Shown here piece by piece: positions 53,833 to 64,000 of a stretch of 64,000 nt of DNA (within the stretch, counting starts at the first letter, position 1; every line of letters starts with the position of its first letter). The stretch spans positions 12,752,516 to 12,816,515 of the forward strand of contig OX328110.1 of assembly GCA_946811185.2 (NCBI GenBank), in the 5' to 3' direction. Under the pieces are notes generated by a model that searched no databases, was not told the DNA's origin, and saw only the letters and a list, made by a program, of their open reading frames with translations. The position numbers were made by a program, and so were the translations under genes. Origin of the DNA: Hippopus hippopus. Its lineage: Eukaryota; Mollusca; Bivalvia; Cardiida; Cardiidae.

Positions 53833-53983
53833 CATATATATATATATCTTATTTTTCTTTCCCTTTCACTTCTCCTTCGTAATATATATTGGAGTTTTAG
53901 AGATTAAATCTATGCCATTACTAAATTCATTAATAAAATATTGACTAAGCTCGATATGCTTATAGAAATATGAATAGCAACCT

Positions 53984-54353
53984 TTAAAGTAACAATAAAG
54001 GCCAAATGCAAATAAAGCGGGTGTTTAAATGCATTTGGATTTATATCATACCGTTTAAAAGTATAGAAATAATTGTGAAGATGACAATCTGTCATTGTAC
54101 GGTCGGTCCAAGAAATAATCGCCGACAGAAATAAATTTCAAAACTGGGTTAAAACCTGCCAAGTAGCTGTTTCCTTTGTTTACTTTTTGACTGATTTTAA
54201 AATTCTTTTTTCTGCCAGCGACTAACATATGACCCGACCACACGAAAACAGACTGTCATCTTCACAATTTTTTCCATACTTTTGAATGGTATGATTTAAA
54301 TTTAAATGTATTATGACGTCTGCTTTGATATATTGCCTTTACTGGGCCTTTAG
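53984..54353. mobile_element. Foldback element, family F
   Basis: The outer inverted blocks are AGTAACAATAAAGGCC and GCCTTTACTGGGCC. Inner blocks are ATACCGTTTAAAAGTATAG and CATACTTTTGAATGGTATG. It matches 39862-40215. Confidence 0.7.
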
Positions 54354-54719
54354 ATTTGCAATAGAACTGACAAGTATGAATGGATAGAATTAAACATCCG
54401 TGTAAAACAGATATATAGATAATATTTTCGGAAAATGTAACTGTCAGCCAACGGACAACAATGACGACAATGGCTTTCTGAAGGCGTATTTTTTCGTAAT
54501 TGGTTGATCCATTACCTCATGAAAGAAATAGGCATCAGCACCCGATTGTATAAACGTTGGTTAAATTAACCCAGGGTTAAACTCTAACCCTGGGTTAACT
54601 TTTAACCACTTTGGTTAACTAACCAAACTGGTTAAACACTTGTATAAAACAGATAACCAAATTGGTTACTTAACCAGAATGGTTAAATTAACCAAACTTT
54701 AACCAAACAAATATATCCC

Positions 54720-55118
54720 GTCATGCAGTTCTCTTTTCAAGTTTTCACGCGCGATACGTCACAAAATGTATCCCCTCACGCACATTTTACCGCTCATACA
54801 ACATAATGAGAGTGCTTGTGATAATTGATTATAATGATGTATGTTTATACTACTACCGCTGTTATTTTGGGTTTAAACATATATTTTAGTTTTTGTATAT
54901 CCCCCGAAGTCTAAACATGTAATTCAGACAAAAATCTGAGATGTCCGGTCGTATTACTATAAAATAAAGGCTGTCGAAGTGGTTTTGTCCGTACCGAGTG
55001 TATCTCTTCCTGCTTGAAAACAGCAACAACCTCATTCAGATGCGGCGATCTATACATCGGTTTTAAAGGCAAATATTGATGACTACATACAAGACTATGT
55101 CTTAGGTAAGGTTCCCTT

Positions 55119-55159
<41 letters not shown>

Positions 55160-57110
55160 ATGCAATAAGATTTTCTATCGCAATATTTCTTTCCGATAAT
55201 ACAAATTTTCAGCACTTTGAAAGACCCGGAAGTTGTGTCATCCGTAACTGTCCAGTAAAAGTTTTGTTAGTAGCAATTGCCTTTCCGTACATTATCCGCC
55301 AAAATTTGAACAGAAAATGGTTAAATAAGCCCGTAAACCCACTCTCACACCTTCTGTACTATTCTACATAAATGATCGTATATCAAGACAATGTTTTTGA
55401 TGAATGATTGAGAACAGCATAACGGTTGTCACGGGTAAAAAACTACCCAACTTTCGAAAACGAACTTGATCCAGAATCCCATGTTGCATCTCATGTTAAC
55501 TTGACTAAAATTTGAAAGATTTAGGGTAACATGACGAATATGTTAGATGTTTCTAAGTTATCATTATTTGCCAATTTGTAATCTTGCCTCAGTTTGGCTT
55601 GTATTTGTACCATTTAATAATTAACGAACTGAGGCTGGGAGCTCTATGGCAAACAGGCATATACATGTAGAAAGTAGCAATCATTCTTAAGTAATTTGTC
55701 AGATGATCAGATTGATTTCTGATTATCAGATGGTGATTGGAATTTTAAAATGTGTACGGGAGATATCCTTCAGTACATTCCAATGAGCAACCACAACATG
55801 GGTTTCATCTTGTTTTCATTATGTATTTTAGTTTTATTCTGATCAATACAAAAACTTCCATTACTGTCATTCTCATCCTAGGTAAATAAACACATATTTG
55901 AATGATGATGGTGAAGTGGTAAAGGGATGGTGTAGTTAGCATAGTAGAGCAGTATTACTGATTTTCAAGAACTGGAGTTCAGCATTCTTAGGAAATGACA
56001 GGTATGTGTTGTTCAACAATCTAGTTGGTTGAATGTTATGTGTGACTTTTTTGCCACCAAAAAGAAAAATAATAATAACTTCAGCTTATTTTAAAGCCTT
56101 AAAGTAGATTACTCTTGTACTGTAAGATGGTTTAGCTAAAAAAAAAAAGCAAAAAAGCATCAGGTAGCAGACTGCACTTTCTGATCCACAGTCTCAGCTT
56201 TCCAAAAGTTATTTCAATCCCCACTGGCAGTGGAAGAGGTAAAAGAAATTAGGTACTGGAAAAGTATCTGTCATATCTATGGACTAGTAAATCTCACATA
56301 TAACATGCATAAATGACTCTTTCCGTCATGTTTGTGTTCTCCGATTATGCTTTAACTTTCATACAGATATTTTTGCACCTAGTTCAGTTTATGGTATAAG
56401 TGATAGACATACCGTGTTTTACAGACTTCAAGAAGTTTTTCGGTTATACAAAATAAACTGCTACCTTACTCATCTCTTGTATAAAACTGACATACATTAC
56501 AAACATGAGCACCAAAAAATATATTGCCTTTGAAGCAGTTACTAGTGCTACATCAGTGAGTTGTAAAAACAGAGTGTGAAATCTTTTTCAGATCCACTGT
56601 GGTAAATAGATCTACTATCAACAGAAAAAAATACTGTCATAAATCTACTTCATTGTAGAGACTTTTAACAGATTTGTGTATTTTTTTTTTGCCAAAGATA
56701 GTTTCTTTTGTACATAAAAATTGAAAGGTGAATAATATCAGAAAACAGGGTTATTGTTGCTTTCATCCAGTAGGTATAAGACTTAGTAAACATCACAAGT
56801 TCTAGCAGTCAAGAAATCTCTGTCAGTCATAATACACTTTGAAAGGAAATTTCAGTACAAATCTATACATTTTATTATATCATTTTCAGTCAGTCATTTT
56901 CAGTGGATTTCTTTTGTTTTGTGATGAATTTCTCATAAAAGGAGTGAAAGTTTAAGACTGAAATTTGACTGCTTGTAGAAAGGCTGCATAAACATGTAGA
57001 CTAATTTTGGTGTGCATAGGTAAAATTTCACTCATGGTAGGTAGCATCAAAGTTACAAAAGTGAGCTGGATTGATCTTTGCAATTGTCATTTAGAGATGA
57101 CATCCATCAC
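54720..57110. other. Interior of the Harbinger element, left part
   Basis: It contains a (TA)n(TG)n microsatellite at 55121-55158. No intact open frame resembles a transposase or DNA-binding protein. The 79-residue frame at 55132 starts inside the microsatellite. Confidence 0.4.
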
Positions 57111-57115
57111 GTAGC

Positions 57116-57324
57116 AACTCTATACCAAATAAAATAGCACTGATTTGGATTTGAAACATTTGCAGACAAAAAATTAAAGCGTAGTTCAAATGATAAAATA
57201 GTTGAAAAGGTATAAAACATTGTGGTTAATGGAAAAAAATGTTGATTACTAGCATTTTCCATTTTCTCACAATGTTTACAAAGTCCTTTCTATGGTTGCT
57301 TGGACAGAATTGTTTGGTAAAGGG
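57116..57324 (+). mobile_element. Family A MITE nested in Harbinger element
   Basis: AAACATTTGCAGACAAAAAA, the centre AAATGTTGATTACTAGCATT, and GTTTGGTAAAGGG before TTAA. Confidence 0.65.
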
Positions 57325-57639
57325 TTAACACAATGAATTTCACTCCTTTAAAGGTTGAATTTCTACTTTAAATAGGTAAAAAACACAGACATTCAGTACA
57401 GAATGATAGTGCATGGACAATGCTGTACCAAGTTTACTCCAGGCAGGTGTTTTGGTGTTATGAGAGATTCAAATGGAGAACCATACATTCAACCAGTCAA
57501 ACTTTTGAGTAATTTAAGTGTTCTCAGTGTGTCACAATGTACAAAAGATGCTTGAACATGTCACTTGTTCAACCACTCTTTGTCTTTTAAACCAAAGCTA
57601 TATGAACCACTTAAGTTAGCACATAAAAAAATGTATAAC

Positions 57640-57725
57640 CATTCCTATCAGACTACCCTTTACAGACAATATAGATCAAGATCAGACTGCAAAGAATGTG
57701 CATTATGATCTTTGATCTATACCTT
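57640..57725. mobile_element. Family B core fragment
   Basis: GATCAAGATCAGACTGC and TGCATTATGATCTTTGATC remain with TTTACAGACAATATA beside them. Confidence 0.45.
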
Positions 57726-57813
57726 TCTTTTGTGTTAACAATATTGTGGTAGATACTTGTGAAATTATATTGCTATTTTCACTTTTTTTTCCAGACTAGA
57801 AAAGTCCATTTAA

Positions 57814-58024
57814 CTCTTTACCAAACAACAAAATTCTAGACTGCAAATTGAAAGTATTTGCAAATGACAAATTAAACTGTTGATCAAGTGATGATTACTT
57901 CCTTTTGATGGGGTAGGAAACATTTAGGAAAAAGTAAAAAAACTGGTTACTAACATTTTCTTGTTTTCCAACAATGTTTTCACAAGCTTTTTTTCTTGGA
58001 ATCATTGAATTATGTGGTAGAGGG
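57814..58024 (+). mobile_element. TTAA-flanked family A MITE nested in Harbinger element
   Basis: TTAA lies on both sides (57810 and 58025). It has CTCTTTACCAAACAACAAAA and a decayed centre (AACTGGTTACTAACATTTTC). It ends GTGGTAGAGGG. Confidence 0.75.
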
Positions 58025-58479
58025 TTAAATTGCATTCCAGGGATTAAAAGAATTTGTGTATTTCTGTACATGTTTTTTTTTGACTATTTTGGATATTTAA
58101 TCAGTTCATTACAAAGATTAGATGGATATAACATTAGTCATGTCATGTTACAGAAATAAATGACTTAAAATGATAAAACTTTTTTTTTGCTATCCCACAT
58201 TCAGGCATCACTCTCCAACTGGAGATAAAAACAGCTTTTTATGCTCATGAAGCTGTAGCTTCAAAAAGGAGAAATTGCTTGTAAAAGTTGATTGCTTATC
58301 AACCTATTATGTTTTTGATGCTGCTGGAAAAGTACATTTTCCTCTGCTATAGGTATATATCCTAAATGTAAGGTGAAATTGGGTTGGTAAATCTATAAAT
58401 AGCTGGTTAAGTATAGGTTTGATTTGTTTGTGGAAGAAAGACAAAAGTTTATGAAAGGAAAACACAGATTATGTTCTGG

Positions 58480-58769
58480 TTGTATGGTGTTTTACATCAT
58501 TATCACTATTATTTCAGTTTTATCACGGTGGCCAGTGCACCTGTCCATGCTTTCCTGTAACATTTGTTACCAGTTCTCCCCACAATATTCTTTCCAAGGT
58601 AATGGCTGCTTTCCCATATCAAAACAATGATCTGTAGTGAGAGAGGAATGACTCCTGTCACAATGACTATCATCAATCCTCAGAAAGAAATTGACTGAGC
58701 TGCGGATCAAACTAGTGACCTCTGTTCTCAAGTCTTGTACACTACCGACTGAGATACCGAAGCTTGGCA
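58480..58769 (-). mobile_element. SINE H1, near full length, nested in Harbinger element
   Basis: The forward text starts TGTATGGTGTTTTACATC and carries GTGGCCAGTGCACCTGTCC. It ends in the tRNA-like head (reverse CCAAGCTTCGGTATCTCAGT; box B decayed, GTTTGATCC). Confidence 0.75.
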
Positions 58770-58979
58770 GATTATGCTCTAGACATGTAGTCGTATCCAT
58801 TTATTGGAAAAAGTGAAGAAGCCCTTTTTTTTCATCTTAAGATCCCTTTCTGAAGTCACTGACGCAAATTTAATGACGTCAAAGGCCAAAGTTCTTGATA
58901 CAAATTAAATTTCTGACTACATGAATGTTAAAAAAACTTAAGATAGTGGGGAACATCCCTTTGTGAAAAAATGTTATTA

Positions 58980-59052
58980 CATCGGATTTGAACCCCGAAA
59001 TCCTTCTCCGGAGACAGATGCCTTATCCATTAGTGAATTCACGTTCACGTAG
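58980..59052 (-). other. tRNA-Arg-like sequence, probably pseudo or SINE head
   Basis: The reverse strand reads CACTAATGGATAAGGCATCT, then GTCTCCGGAG, then CGGGGTTCAAATCC. These look like a tRNA-Arg D loop, an anticodon loop with CCG, and a T arm. The anticodon stem and acceptor arms do not pair well, so a working tRNA gene is unlikely. Confidence 0.4.
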
Positions 59053-59244
59053 AGGTGTAGATTATCATAATTAAATATAGCATACATTCCCTGGTGCATG
59101 GATATGGTCTTTGTTTTAAAAGAAAATAGGGTGTTATATTGTGGGGAAAATCAATAAGACTTCATTATTTGCTCTTATTTCTAAGTCACTTTCGACATTC
59201 AGGGTACAGTCCCGACATGGGAGACTACTGTACACATTGTTTTA

Positions 59245-59775
59245 TCACTCAGGAAAGTCCCAGGTCTCCTGCAAACTTTTAGCTTTTAATGAGGGCCACT
59301 CAATCTTCAGATGGACATTAAATTTTAATGTGGGTCCCATCGACGCATCCCACAACACCAGAAAAAACTGCCGATCTCGAAAAACCCATGTCGTGTGGTC
59401 CATCGTTTGTCCCCGGCCGTCGGGAATTCTATGTAGGTCTACCGGTAGATCTTGATCTACGTCTCTCAAAGTAAACAATGTCTTTTTGATTCTAACTCTT
59501 GCGATGGTTCTGGACACAGTACGGATATCTACCCCAAATGTGTCCCCAAAATCAACGACGATAAGCCTTAGGACAATTTTAAGCCTAGCTAGGCTAGATC
59601 TTGATGTCAATGATAAGTTACGATTCGTCCCGTGTAGAAGTCGATCCCCTAAAAGGTTTTCTAGTCTGTCTGTACAGGGATCATACAAATACAATCTCTT
59701 GTCTAATTTAGCCGCATCAAACCCAAATCTACATCGTCGTCGAAGTTTTTTGTCGTCAAATTGGTAAGTTTGCAA
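59245..59775 (-). pseudogene. HARBI1-like transposase, frameshifted fragment
   Basis: The reverse-strand frame has an N-terminal region (KLRRRCRFGFD, RLENLLGDRL) and a helix-turn-helix-like segment, FGVDIRTVSRTIARV. The hallmark HARBI1 catalytic start, GVVGCVDGTHIKI at 59313-59351, is shifted by one base from this frame, next to a six-base T run. A stop follows directly and nothing downstream restores the DDE domain. The gene is therefore dead. It supplies the class assignment of the surrounding element. Confidence 0.75.
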
Positions 59776-60049
59776 ATGTAATCGTCGAGATTGCCTCGGT
59801 TGTAATAAGGGCGGCCATGTTGTTTTTTGGTTAAATGGTTAACCGGTATAGTGGAGGTGGGTTAAATTTAACCGGAATTTGATTCTGGTTAAAGTTAACC
59901 AGACCTTTATACAATCGCTAACCAATAATTTAACCCAAACTCTCTCCTAACCAAACTTTTAACCCAGTGGTTAAATTTAACCAACGTTTATACAATCGGG
60001 TGCAGACGAATAATACATGAAATTATCGCAATGAATTTACCCTATACTC

Positions 60050-60267
60050 TTTACTAAACAACATAATTTTAGACTAGTCCAAACTGAAAGCATTTGCAGA
60101 CGACAAAATTATTTTGACTCAAAAATTAGAATTTGTTTTGGGAGGGGTGGAAAACATTGTGGAAAAAGGAGAAAATGCTGGTTACCAGCATTTTCTCCTT
60201 TTCCAACAATGTTTTCAGAAGGCTTCTTTCTCAGAGTCGTGAAAACCCGGGAATGTTTGGTAAAGGG
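60050..60267 (+). mobile_element. MITE, family A, well preserved
   Basis: TTTA then CCTATACTCTTTACTAAAC, signature GAAAGCATTTGCAGACGACA, a perfect centre around TGCTGGTTACCAGCA, and an end GTTTGGTAAAGGG before TAAA. It lies 48 bp outside the Harbinger terminus. Confidence 0.8.
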
Positions 60268-60309
60268 TAAACCAACAAAAATTCAGCTAACAGTAACAGA
60301 CTAAATATT

Positions 60310-60420
60310 GTGAGTATCTGACTATCAAAACATAAAATCAGACAGTAAGCTCTGTGCAATCTCATCTCGATCTACACCCTCCGCATCAGCGCACGGAGTC
60401 TCGCAACAGACTGAGGGTTA
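60310..60420. mobile_element. Family B fragment
   Basis: AAAATCAGACAGTAAGC, GTGCAATCTCATCTCGATC and CAACAGACTGAGGGTTAA outline the right half of family B. Confidence 0.45.
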
Positions 60421-60492
60421 ACGTCATAGAGAAAGATCCGAACAGAGCGGGTTAAAGGCCCAATAGCTACCAAAAACCAATCTAGTTGTTAA

Positions 60493-60676
60493 CCCTTATC
60501 CTGCTAAATAACTTTATGAAAGTTTCAAGCCATAGTAATTTTTTTTAACCCGAATAAATCTATTTCAAACTTACAATTTGGAGAAAATATATTCTTATCG
60601 GACAATGTAGAATCAGGATCAGACTGCATGTTCAATGTCTGCGAAGGCCAGTGAGTCGCACTTAGCTCCCTATGGG
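60493..60676. mobile_element. TTAA-flanked MITE, family B, decayed core
   Basis: TTAA then CCCTTATCCTGCTAAATAAC; the core is reduced to GGATCAGACTGCATG; the end is CTCCCTATGGG. Confidence 0.65.
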
Positions 60677-60683
60677 TTGAAAT

Positions 60684-60921
60684 GAAAACAGACTTAATTC
60701 ATACCGTCTCAAAGTATGGAAAATACTGTGACGATGACAATCTGTCATTGTGTGGTCGGTCCAAGTGTTAGTCGCTGGCAGAAAAATGAATTTTAAATCC
60801 AGGCAGGAAGTAAACAGAAGATTAAGTTTTAACCTGGTTTTGGAATTAATTTCTGTGTCAGCAGCTAACACTTGGATCGACCGTACAATAACAGAGTGTC
60901 ATCTTTACAATAATTTCCATA
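60684..60921. mobile_element. Foldback element, family F, shortened
   Basis: CATACCGTCTCAAAGTATGG, GTGTGGTCGGTCCAAGTG and CTGTGTCAGCAGCTAAC match the copies at 39862 and 53984. Confidence 0.65.
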
Positions 60922-60935
60922 ATGAATTAAATTAA

Positions 60936-61134
60936 ACTCTTAAGCTGCTAAGCGCGACTCACTGACCTTTTGCGGACAGTGTAGATCAAGATCAGACTGC
61001 ACAAAACGTGCAGTCTGATCTTTGATCTACAATGTCCAATAAGGAGATATCTCCCCCCCCCCCCCAAAAAAAAATGAAATAGCAATGTTTGGTTTTTTTT
61101 TCTATTGAAAGTTTCATGTTAGTTTTTTAGCGGG
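60936..61134. mobile_element. MITE, family B
   Basis: TTAA then ACTCTTAAGCTGCTAAGCGC, core GATCAAGATCAGACTGCAC / GTGCAGTCTGATC, and a decayed TTTAGCGGG end. A run of 14 C lies inside. Confidence 0.75.
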
Positions 61135-61151
61135 ATTAAATGAGTAGTAAA

Positions 61152-61205
61152 GGAAGGGAGAGTAGGGACACACCTGGGCCTGGGTGTGTCCCTACTCTCC
61201 CTTCC
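61152..61205. repeat. Perfect 23-bp inverted repeat
   Basis: Arms 61152-61174 and 61183-61205 (GGAAGGGAGAGTAGGGACAC... and its exact inverse) flank an 8-bp loop. It opens a GC-richer block before the satellite. Confidence 0.9.
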
Positions 61206-61500
61206 CTGAGTGCCCTACATCACCGTCCCTGACAAAAATGTGTCCCTAGTTGCTGTCCCCAAAAGATTTTTTTTTTATTTTGTCCCTAGGCTCCCTTCCC
61301 TGAGAGGGATTTAGCATTCAAAATGGCGGCCGTTTGGACAGCAACCGCGGACAAAAATGCCCCAGGCTCCCGTCCCTGAGCGGAATTTTTTGCAAAAAAG
61401 GGAAAAGGGGGGGAGTTTTTCCCAGGCTCTCTACCCTGAGAGGGATTTAGCATTCAAAGTGCAGGCCTTATGACTGACAGGTTGGGTAAAAATGGTCAGA
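61206..61500. repeat. CCCTGAG-rich block with about 135-bp direct repeat
   Basis: CCTGAGAGGGATTTAGCATT followed by CAAA occurs near 61299 and 61434. GTCCCTGA-type motifs recur throughout. An AAAATGGCGGCCG (YY1-like) motif lies at about 61320. No coding frame is supported. Confidence 0.6.
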
Positions 61501-64000
61501 TCACTGAGTTGGACTTAGTTTTTTCACCCTATGGATGATTTTTTCTCTTTCTAATTGCCTGACCATTGAGTTGGACTTAGACTTTTTTCAGCATCTCTAT
61601 GAATGATTTCTCTTTTCTAAAAGGAAATTTATCTTATATCACTGAGTTGGTCTTAGCTTTTTTCCCCTATGAATGATTTTCTCTCTTTCTAAAAGGTTGA
61701 CCATTGAGTTGGACTTAGTCTTTTTTTACCCTATGAATGATTTTTCTTTCTAAAAGACTGAGCACTGGGTTGGACTTAGACTTTTTTCTGCATCTCTATG
61801 ATTGATTTCTCTTTTCTAAAAGGAAATTTATCTTATATCACTGAGTTGGTCTTAGCTTTTTTCCCCTATGAATGATTTTCTCTCTTTCTAAAAGCCTGAT
61901 CATTGAGTTGGACTTAGTTTTTCTTCACCTATGTATGATTTTTTCTCTCTAAAAGGAATTTATCCCTATATCACTGAGTTGGACTTAGTTTTTTTCACCC
62001 TATGATTGATTTTCTCTCTCTCTTTCTAAAAGCCTGACCATTGAGTTGGACTTAGTTTTTTCTTCACCTATGTATGATTTTTCTTTCTAAATGTCTGAGC
62101 ACTGAGTTGAACATAGACTTTTTTTTACCCTATGAATGATTTTCTTTCTAAAAGCCTGACCACTGAGTTGGACTTAGTCTTTTTTCTGCATCTATGAATG
62201 ATTTTTCTTTCTAAATGTCTGGACATTGAGTTGGACTTAGACTTTTTCTGCAATTATGAATGAATTCTCTTTTCTAAATGTCTAACCATTGAGTTGAGCA
62301 TAGACTTTTTTTTACCCTATGAATGAATTTTCTTTCTAAATGTCTGGACATTGAGTTGGACTTAGTCTTTTTCTGCAATTATGAATGATTTTTTCTCTCT
62401 AAAAGGAATTTATCCCTATATCAGTGAGTTGAACATAGACTTTTTTTTACCCTATGAATGATTTTCTTTCTAAAAGCCTGACCATTGAGTTGGACTTAGT
62501 TTTTTTCTTCACCTATGAATGATTTTTCTCTAAAAGCCTGACCATTGAGTTGGACTTAGTTTTTTCACCCTATGAATGATTTTCTCTCTTTCTAAAAGCC
62601 TGACCATTGAGTTGAACTTAGACATTTTTTACCCTATGAATGAATTTTCTTTCTAAATGTCTGGATATTGAGTTGGACTTAGTCTTTTTCTGCAATTATG
62701 GATGATTTTTTCTCTCTAAAAGGAATTTGTCCCTATATCAGTGAGTTGAACATAGACTTTTTTTACCCTATGAATGATTTTCTTTCTAAAAGCCTGACCA
62801 CTGAGTTGGACTTAGACTTTTTTCTTATCTATGAATGATTTTTTCTCTCTAAAAGGAATTTGTCCCTATATCAGTGAGTTGGACTTAGACTTTTTTCTTA
62901 TCTATGGATGATTTCTTCTCTCTAAATGTTTGGCCATTGAGTTGAACTTAGCTTTTTTCATCCTATGAATGATTTTTCTCTCTAAAAGGAATTTGTCCCT
63001 ATATCAGTGAGTTGGACTTAGTCTTTTTCTGCAATTATGGATGATTTCTCTTTCTAAATGCCTGGACATTGAGTTGAACATAGACTTTTTTTACCCTATG
63101 AATGATTTTCTTTCTAAAAGCCTGACCACTGAGTTGGACTTAGACTTTTTTCTTATCTATGAATGATTTTTTCTCTCTAAAAGGAATTTGTCCCTATATC
63201 AGTGAGTTGGACTTAGTCTTTTTCTGCAATTATGGATGATTTCTCTTTCTAAATGCCTGGACATTGAGTTGAACATAGACTTTTTTTACCCTATGAATGA
63301 TTTTCTTTCTAAAAGCCTGACCACTGAGTTGGACTTAGACTTTTTTCTTATCTATGAATGATTTTTTCTCTCTAAAAGGAATTTGTCCCTATATCAGTGA
63401 GTTGGACTTAGACTTTTTTCTTATCTATGGATGATTTCTTCTCTCTAAATGTTTGGCCATTGAGTTGAACTTAGCTTTTTTCATCCTATGAATGATTTTT
63501 CTCTCTAAAAGGAATTTGTCCCTATATCAGTGAGTTGTACTTAGTTTTTTCACCTATGAATGATTTCTCTTTCTAAATGCCTGGACATTGAGTTGAACAT
63601 AGACTTTTTTTACCCTATGAATGATTTTCTTTCTAAAAGCCTGACCACTGAGTTGGACTTAGTTTTTTCACCCTATGGATGATTTTTCTCTCTAAAAGGA
63701 ATTTGTCCCTATATCAGTGAGTTGTACTTAGTTTTTTCACCTATGAATGAATTCTCTTTTCTAATTGCCTAATCATTGAGTTGAACTTAGACTTTTTTAC
63801 CCTATGAATGATTTCTCTAAAAGACTGAGCGCTGAGTTGGACTTAGTCTTTTTTCTGCATCTATGGATGATTTTTCTTTTCTAAAAGGAATTTGTCCCTA
63901 TATCACTGAGTTGGACTTAGACTTTTTTCTACATCTATGAATGAATTCTCTTTTCTAAATGCCTAACCATTGAGTTGAACATAGACTTTTTTTTACCCTA
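61501..64000. repeat. Satellite array of about 65-bp monomers, runs off window
   Basis: About 38 monomers begin near CACTGAGTTGGACTTAG, pass TATGAATGATTTT and CTTTCTAAA, and end GCCTGACCA. Several monomer types alternate. One type (AAAAGGAATTTGTCCCTATA) recurs at 62718, 62851, 62984, 63179, 63374, 63507, 63694 and 63883. The right end is not reached. Confidence 0.93.

Larger units (their letters stand above)
54539..60002 (-). mobile_element. Harbinger-type DNA transposon, 5464 bp, inactive
   Basis: The inverted termini CACCCGATTGTATAAACG and the following TTGGTTAAATT are exact at both ends. CAG is duplicated at 54536 and 60003. Within 180 bp of each end lie many GGTTAA/TTAACC units. A reverse-strand HARBI1-like transposase remnant lies at 59245-59775. 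Two family-A copies and one SINE are nested inside. No second (Myb/SANT-like) protein of the kind Harbinger elements usually encode was recognised. Confidence 0.85.

Noticed and set aside
59486..59767. Forward-strand ORF opposite the HARBI1-like fragment
   Set aside because: It is the antisense shadow of the transposase remnant.

Overview
The window is eukaryotic nuclear DNA: AT-rich, intron-split genes with GT..AG junctions, tRNA-derived SINEs, many short inverted-repeat elements, microsatellites and a satellite block. A Wnt gene, a ZNFX1 gene and SINEs with a shared 3' domain ending in (ATCA)n-type tails suggest a lophotrochozoan, most likely a bivalve mollusc. The species cannot be read from the sequence.

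Layout. 0.1-4 kb: the last two coding exons of a Wnt gene, closest to Wnt16 by my recollection of the family, on the + strand. Their 3.1-kb intron is filled with short elements. 4-12 kb: no gene; a dense field of non-autonomous DNA transposons. 12.9-18.3 kb: a possible small gene with a non-coding first exon and a coiled-coil coding exon, with a 23-bp minisatellite (14.4-15.4 kb) in its intron. 19-30 kb: SINEs, a dead Tc1/mariner element carrying a nested 1.2-kb inverted-repeat element, and long stretches where I see nothing. 28.8-41.6 kb: a ZNFX1 gene (NFX1-type zinc-finger UPF1-like helicase), reconstructed here as three coding exons totalling 1898 residues. 42.8-44.1 kb: a second copy of the ZNFX1 upstream region plus a scrap of its last exon, followed by a 61-bp tandem repeat; this looks like a collapsed tandem duplicate. 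44-54 kb: more elements, including a foldback element with 16 palindromes at an almost constant 22-bp pitch. 54.5-60.0 kb: a 5464-bp Harbinger-type element with inverted termini, a 3-bp target duplication and a frameshifted HARBI1-like transposase. 61.5-64 kb: a satellite of about 65-bp monomers with a local 195-bp higher-order unit, running off the window.

Short-element families named here. A (about 215-225 bp) and B (about 200 bp): termini CCCTTTACC and CCCTTAGG, flanked by TTAA, as in piggyBac-type MITEs. C (about 240-265 bp): GAGCCATGC termini with variable 4-bp target duplications. D (about 263 bp): TGGCCTGCAACATGCG termini, often beside or inside C. E (about 200 bp): a CCAAT-bearing palindrome. 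F and G: larger foldbacks. H1 and H2: tRNA-derived SINEs.

The confident protein genes are Wnt (secreted signalling) and ZNFX1 (RNA helicase, innate/antiviral and small-RNA biology in known family members). Nothing in the sequence suggests they work together.
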